Assembly: GCA_910584495.1 (NCBI GenBank)
Contig: CAJUAR010000069.1
Span: forward strand, 1-15,990
Origin: an uncultured Muribaculaceae bacterium
GTDB lineage: Bacteria > Bacteroidota > Bacteroidia > Bacteroidales > Muribaculaceae
DNA length: 15,990 nucleotides
Direction: 5' to 3'
The position numbers were made by a program, and so were the translations under genes. The notes beneath the pieces were generated by a model, which made no database searches, was not told where the DNA came from, and was given only the letters and a program-made list of their open reading frames with translations. Below are positions 13,308-15,990 of this stretch, piece by piece. How positions within the stretch are numbered: the first letter of the stretch is position 1; each line of letters starts with the position of its first letter.

Positions 13308-13799
13308 TCACTTGTTTTGATTAGCATCATTGCCGCGTTGTGCGTCGGTACGGCGCATGCGGTTGCCGAGGAATTTTTTCTTGTCCACGCGTGCACGGTC
13401 TTTTTTGCCGTCTTTGAACTTTTGTCCGCGGTTCACAAAGTTATTTTCCAGAAATTGTACGTATTGTTCGGGGCTGAGAACAGCCTTGATGTCTTTGAGC
13501 ATTTTTCGACGCTGGTCGTTGCAAGCCTTGCGGCGTTCGGCCTTGTCTTGTTCTCTTGCAGCCTTGCGGTCGGCCTGGCACTGCAGGCGCAGAGCCTGAA
13601 GCTTGCTTTCCTGGTCCTTGCTCAGGTTGATGCCTTCGAAGGGGTTGAAGGCCGTTGGGCCGGCGGCACGTTTGCCGAGGGTGCACTGCTTGTTGTTGTT
13701 GCATGTTGCGGCCGTATTGTCGGCTTGCTGTGCCGAAGCGTTGAAGGCGAAGGCTCCTGCAAGGGCCACGATAGCTGCTGCAATAATTTTGTTGTTCAT
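13308..13799 (-). CDS. Small periplasmic Spy/CpxP-like (LTXXQ) protein
   Basis: The ATG at 13799 gives a 163-residue protein with a textbook signal peptide (MNNKIIAAAIVALAGAFAFN, cleavage after ASA at 23). An upstream ATG at 13832 would add eleven residues before it and is not preferred. The mature part is highly charged and helical. INLSKDQESKLQALRLQCQA (about 57-76) is followed by an Arg/Lys/Glu-rich helix and AVLSPEQYVQFLEN (about 106-119). The two LSxxQ-type motifs are like those of Spy/CpxP periplasmic chaperones and metal or stress sensors. The tail (about 124-163) is basic and probably disordered. Four cysteines are present (33, 39, 74, 93). By analogy it may protect or monitor envelope proteins, but this is inference from motif resemblance only. 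A strong terminator follows; no clear promoter of its own is seen. Confidence 0.75.
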   Translation of the reverse strand: MNNKIIAAAIVALAGAFAFNASAQQADNTAATCNNNKQCTLGKRAAGPTAFNPFEGINLSKDQESKLQALRLQCQADRKAAREQDKAERRKACNDQRRKMLKDIKAVLSPEQYVQFLENNFVNRGQKFKDGKKDRARVDKKKFLGNRMRRTDAQRGNDANQNK

Positions 13800-13853
13800 C
13801 TTTGAAAAAGTTTTTATAGATTGTAAATTCATTTCGGTTTACGTATGATAAGA

Positions 13854-13891
13854 CAAAGAAAACGGACTACGGTTTAAATCCGCAGCCCGTT
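13854..13891 (-). terminator. Intrinsic terminator of tpx
   Basis: Arms 13861-13872 and 13880-13891 form a 12-bp stem with a 7-nt loop. On the minus strand the two non-Watson-Crick positions are G-U wobbles, whereas on the plus strand they would be A-C mismatches. The hairpin is therefore built for minus-strand RNA. It is followed by TTTTCTTTG, about 20 nt after the tpx stop. Confidence 0.8.
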
Positions 13892-13910
13892 TTTAACATT
13901 CTTTATTGCC

Positions 13911-14411
13911 TTATCCAAGAGTGTCTAAGGCACCCTTGTAGTCGGGTTCGTTGGTAATTTCGTCCACAAGGTCGGCGAAAATCACCTTGCCGTCGGTGTC
14001 CGCTACAATGACGGCGCGTGCCAGGAGGCCGGCCAGAGGGCCGTCGACAATCTCCACGCCATAATCTTTGGCGAACTGCGGCGAGCGGAATGCCGAGGCC
14101 ACTACAACATCTTTAATGCCTTCGGCCGAGCAGAAACGGCCTTGGGCGAAGGGAAGGTCCATGGAAATGCACACCACGGTGGTATTGTCGAGCTTTGCGG
14201 CTTCGCTGTTGAAACGGCGCACGCTGGCAGCGCACACCGGGGTGTCGAGGCTGGGGAAGATGTTGAGCACCACGCGGCGGCCGCGGTAGTCGCTCAGCCG
14301 CACCTCGCTCAGGTCGGCTCCTGTGAGTTTGAAAGCAGGGGCTATGCTGCCTGTCGAGGGAAGTTTGCCATTGGTGTGGCACTCTGTGCCTTTGAAATAT
14401 ACGGTTGCCAT
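13911..14411 (-). CDS. tpx: Thiol peroxidase Tpx (atypical 2-Cys peroxiredoxin)
   Basis: This 166-residue cytoplasmic peroxidase reduces H2O2 and, preferentially, alkyl hydroperoxides using thioredoxin. The peroxidatic Cys60 lies in NIFPSLDTPVC, and the resolving Cys94 in QGRFCSAEG, spaced as in E. coli Tpx. The conserved Arg of the active site is in FRSPQFAKDYGV or LLARAVIVAD. Start and length are the normal ones for the family. It is followed by its own terminator. The upstream gene (14467-15666) is 55 nt away in the same direction, so the two may share a transcript. In an anaerobe this is a typical oxidative-stress defence gene. No clear promoter is seen in the AT-rich 55-nt gap. Confidence 0.96.
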   Translation of the reverse strand: MATVYFKGTECHTNGKLPSTGSIAPAFKLTGADLSEVRLSDYRGRRVVLNIFPSLDTPVCAASVRRFNSEAAKLDNTTVVCISMDLPFAQGRFCSAEGIKDVVVASAFRSPQFAKDYGVEIVDGPLAGLLARAVIVADTDGKVIFADLVDEITNEPDYKGALDTLG

Positions 14412-14466
14412 ATTCTTTAAATTAGAAAATTTAGAATTAAAAATTAAGATTTCCCGGGCCGGCAGG

Positions 14467-15666
14467 TCACTCGCTGCTCAATCCGGCCATGCCGGCTTTT
14501 TGTAGAACAATTTCTGTGAGGTCTTTGTTGTATCCCACCACATAGTCGGTGACATTTCCTGCCCGGTTTGCAAAGACGAGCACTGGCAGAGTGGCTCCGA
14601 CACCGCAGTTGCGTGCCGCGCCACGTGCTGCAATGAGCACAGTTTCGCCCGGGCGCGCATGCTCCATTGCCGGAGCGATGTCCTCGGCTCGATGGTTGAC
14701 AAAGGCCCAGACAATGTCGGTGCGGCCCGGCAGCATGTCGGTTGCCCGGCGCACAGCCCCTATCAGCTCGGCCGTGCTGCCCAGCGAGGCATCCATAAAA
14801 GCGATGATTGTCGGTCCTTCCAGGGCATCGCCACGCTCGTGGACATAGCGGTCGCCGGCGGCTGTGGGGCTCACCATGCGGGGTAGGGGGCGGCCCGGCA
14901 GTGTTGCCAGCGAGAATGTGCTTTCGCGGTAACGTTCAAAGGCTTCGGGATGGCGTTCCGACAGGGATTCGATGCTGAATTTGCAGTCGGGAGCTGTTGC
15001 ATTGCCGGCATAGCTCACCACCACGCACTGCTCGCCAATCTGCCCGGGATTGTTTTCCAGCTCTATGTGCCGGGGTTTGTAAGTGTCGGGGTCGAAAACA
15101 TATACATATTCGGAGCCGTCATAGCCGCCGCTGCGCCGCACGCCCTTGAGCACCATCGCCTTCCGGCCCTCAAACACCGTGTCGGGATGGAAGGTATATA
15201 TATAGGTGCTGTCGCTTATCATGGTGCGGATGTGGCGCCCTATGTTCTGGGGCAGCAGTTCGGCAAACTGGGCCTGGTTCTGCACGCCGCGCCCGGTGTT
15301 GCCGCCGGGAGCGAATGTCTCGCGGTTCAATTCATAGTGATATTCCTGCAGCCGCGTGTCGCGGAAACGGAAGTGGTGGCCGTCGAAATAGGCCGAGAAC
15401 CCTTCCGACATGCCGCCGGGCGTAGGCAGCTGCCACGAAATAATATAGTCGCAGGACGATAAGGTGTCGGCAGGAGCCCCTTTGCTCTCAAGGGCAATGC
15501 TGTAGGCTACAGGGGCGGGCAATTGTTGGAGCAAGACTTCATAACGAGCACTGTCGGCATAGCAGCCCAGCGTTTCCAGACTTTCGGCAAGACTGCCAAG
15601 TGATGTCTGCGCCGGAGCTGCTGCCGGCAGAACCACGGCTAACAATAATGTGTAGACGCTTTTCAT
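14467..15666 (-). CDS. Secreted two-domain protein with LolA-like N-domain and redox-inactive thioredoxin-like C-domain
   Basis: This 399-residue protein has a signal peptide (MKSVYTLLLAVVLPAAAPAQ). The middle (about 45-230) has alternating strands such as DYIISWQLPTPG, AYFDGHHFRFRD, STYIYTFHPDTVFEGRKAMV and EYVYVFDPDTYKPRHIELEN. This pattern fits the half-barrel fold of LolA/outer-membrane lipoprotein-sorting-like proteins. The C-terminal part (about 255-399) looks like a thioredoxin fold: GPTIIAFMDASLGSTAELIG, DIVWAFVNH, and a TLP cis-proline segment (P361). The position of a CXXC motif reads ASLGST, so dithiol chemistry is absent. A single Cys354 precedes the cis-proline. Function unknown; it might bind a lipid or peptide ligand. 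It lies upstream of tpx, possibly in one transcript. Domain calls are from strand pattern and memory and are moderate. Confidence 0.7.
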   Translation of the reverse strand: MKSVYTLLLAVVLPAAAPAQTSLGSLAESLETLGCYADSARYEVLLQQLPAPVAYSIALESKGAPADTLSSCDYIISWQLPTPGGMSEGFSAYFDGHHFRFRDTRLQEYHYELNRETFAPGGNTGRGVQNQAQFAELLPQNIGRHIRTMISDSTYIYTFHPDTVFEGRKAMVLKGVRRSGGYDGSEYVYVFDPDTYKPRHIELENNPGQIGEQCVVVSYAGNATAPDCKFSIESLSERHPEAFERYRESTFSLATLPGRPLPRMVSPTAAGDRYVHERGDALEGPTIIAFMDASLGSTAELIGAVRRATDMLPGRTDIVWAFVNHRAEDIAPAMEHARPGETVLIAARGAARNCGVGATLPVLVFANRAGNVTDYVVGYNKDLTEIVLQKAGMAGLSSE

Positions 15667-15753
15667 AGATGCGATGAATATTTCTGATTTAACTTAATAA
15701 CGCCCGCCGTTTGTTAAAAGTTCATCAACCCGGAATTATTTTTTAGGGCTTGT

Positions 15754-15928
15754 GGGCGAAGGGTGATGGGTGAGAAGTGAAGGGCGAAGGATGATGAGAG
15801 AAGAGTGTTGGGTGAAGGGTGAAGAGTGAAGGGTGAAGGGTGAAGGGTGAAGGGTGATGAGAGAAGAGTGATGGGTGAAGGGTGATGAGTGAAGAGTGAA
15901 GGGTGATGAGTGAAGAGTGAAGAGTGTG
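15754..15928. repeat. 25 tandem heptanucleotide repeats (GRGTGAW)
   Basis: From 15754 to 15928 the sequence can be cut into 25 consecutive 7-mers without a single insertion or deletion. Units are mostly GGGTGAA, GAGTGAA and GGGTGAT, with variants such as GAGAGAA and GGATGAT. Higher-order copies are visible: the triple GGGTGAT-GAGTGAA-GAGTGAA occurs twice in a row (15880-15900, 15901-15921). A GAGAGAA-GAGTGWT-GGGTGAA triple recurs 63 nt apart (15796, 15859). Strand asymmetry is strong, with almost no C on the plus strand. Confidence 0.92.
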
Positions 15929-15937
15929 GCGGCGTGG

Positions 15938-15954
15938 GACCTTCGTAGAAGGTC
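15938..15954. repeat. Short hairpin after the heptamer array
   Basis: GACCTTC (15938-15944) and GAAGGTC (15948-15954) form a perfect 7-bp stem with a GTA loop. No T-tract follows on either strand, so it is not clearly a terminator. It may belong to a gene beyond the right edge. Confidence 0.4.
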
Positions 15955-15990
15955 ATTCTGTGTATAACCCCATGTTGACAGCTTGCTGGC

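Larger units (their letters stand above)
15667..15990. other. Right-edge region without a gene, dominated by a heptanucleotide array
   Basis: After a short AT-rich leader of the gene at 15666 (no clear TAnnTTTG box), the region consists of the GRGTGAW array and a small hairpin, both listed separately. The minus-strand frame 15714-15956 is only the translation of the array (period FTLHPSP) and is not accepted as a gene. Confidence 0.65.

Noticed and set aside
15714..15956. 80-codon minus-strand frame with FTLHPSP repeats
   Set aside because: It is only a translation of the heptanucleotide array, which necessarily gives a seven-residue period; the start lies in unrelated sequence and no homologous protein is recognised.

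Overview
The window looks like a chromosomal segment of a gut-type Bacteroidales bacterium, probably in or near Muribaculaceae/Bacteroidaceae; the family is an inference. Supporting signs are -7 promoter boxes of the form TAnnTTTG, absence of Shine-Dalgarno sequences, a DUF5683 protein beside parAB, and an OmpA-family porin-like protein. Most genes are GC-rich. The left edge, the intergenic regions and the 12.7-13.2 kb region are clearly AT-rich.

Layout. 1-1121 (-): an AT-rich gene, cut by the window edge, for a probable type II restriction endonuclease. 1251-2453 (-): an OmpA-family outer membrane protein with its own terminator. 2454-2938: an intergenic region with a putative short RNA (copy A) and a separate promoter for parA. 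2939-10426 (+): a tight six-gene run, parA, parB, DUF5683, a LysM lytic transglycosylase (MltD type), an OPT-family transporter and a MATE/DinF-type exporter. Gaps are at most 15 nt, so this is probably one operon joining chromosome segregation, wall remodelling and transport. The MATE reading frame has no ATG, GTG or TTG where its N-terminus must begin; an ACG sits there. 10427-10967: a second copy (B) of the same RNA, then a nested palindromic element. 10968-12068 (+): an AI-2E/PerM family membrane protein.

12069-13307 is a decayed region: a cluster of inverted repeats, a fragment of one AAA-type ATPase gene, and an internally deleted, frameshifted gene for a second ATPase (AAA_14/DUF4143 type). 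The second ATPase still has a clear promoter, whose -33 region is repeated about four times in tandem. 13308-15666 (-) holds a small periplasmic Spy/CpxP-like protein, thiol peroxidase tpx, and a secreted two-domain protein whose C-terminal thioredoxin-like fold lacks a CXXC. The right edge carries 25 heptanucleotide repeats in unbroken register.

The least explained signals are: the paired RNA/terminator elements that bracket the parA-to-MATE operon, with different stem sequences but the same 10-bp stem and GTGA loop; the tandem repeats overlapping the ATPase promoter; the palindromic element before the AI-2E gene, whose end sequence recurs inverted after that gene; and the heptamer array.
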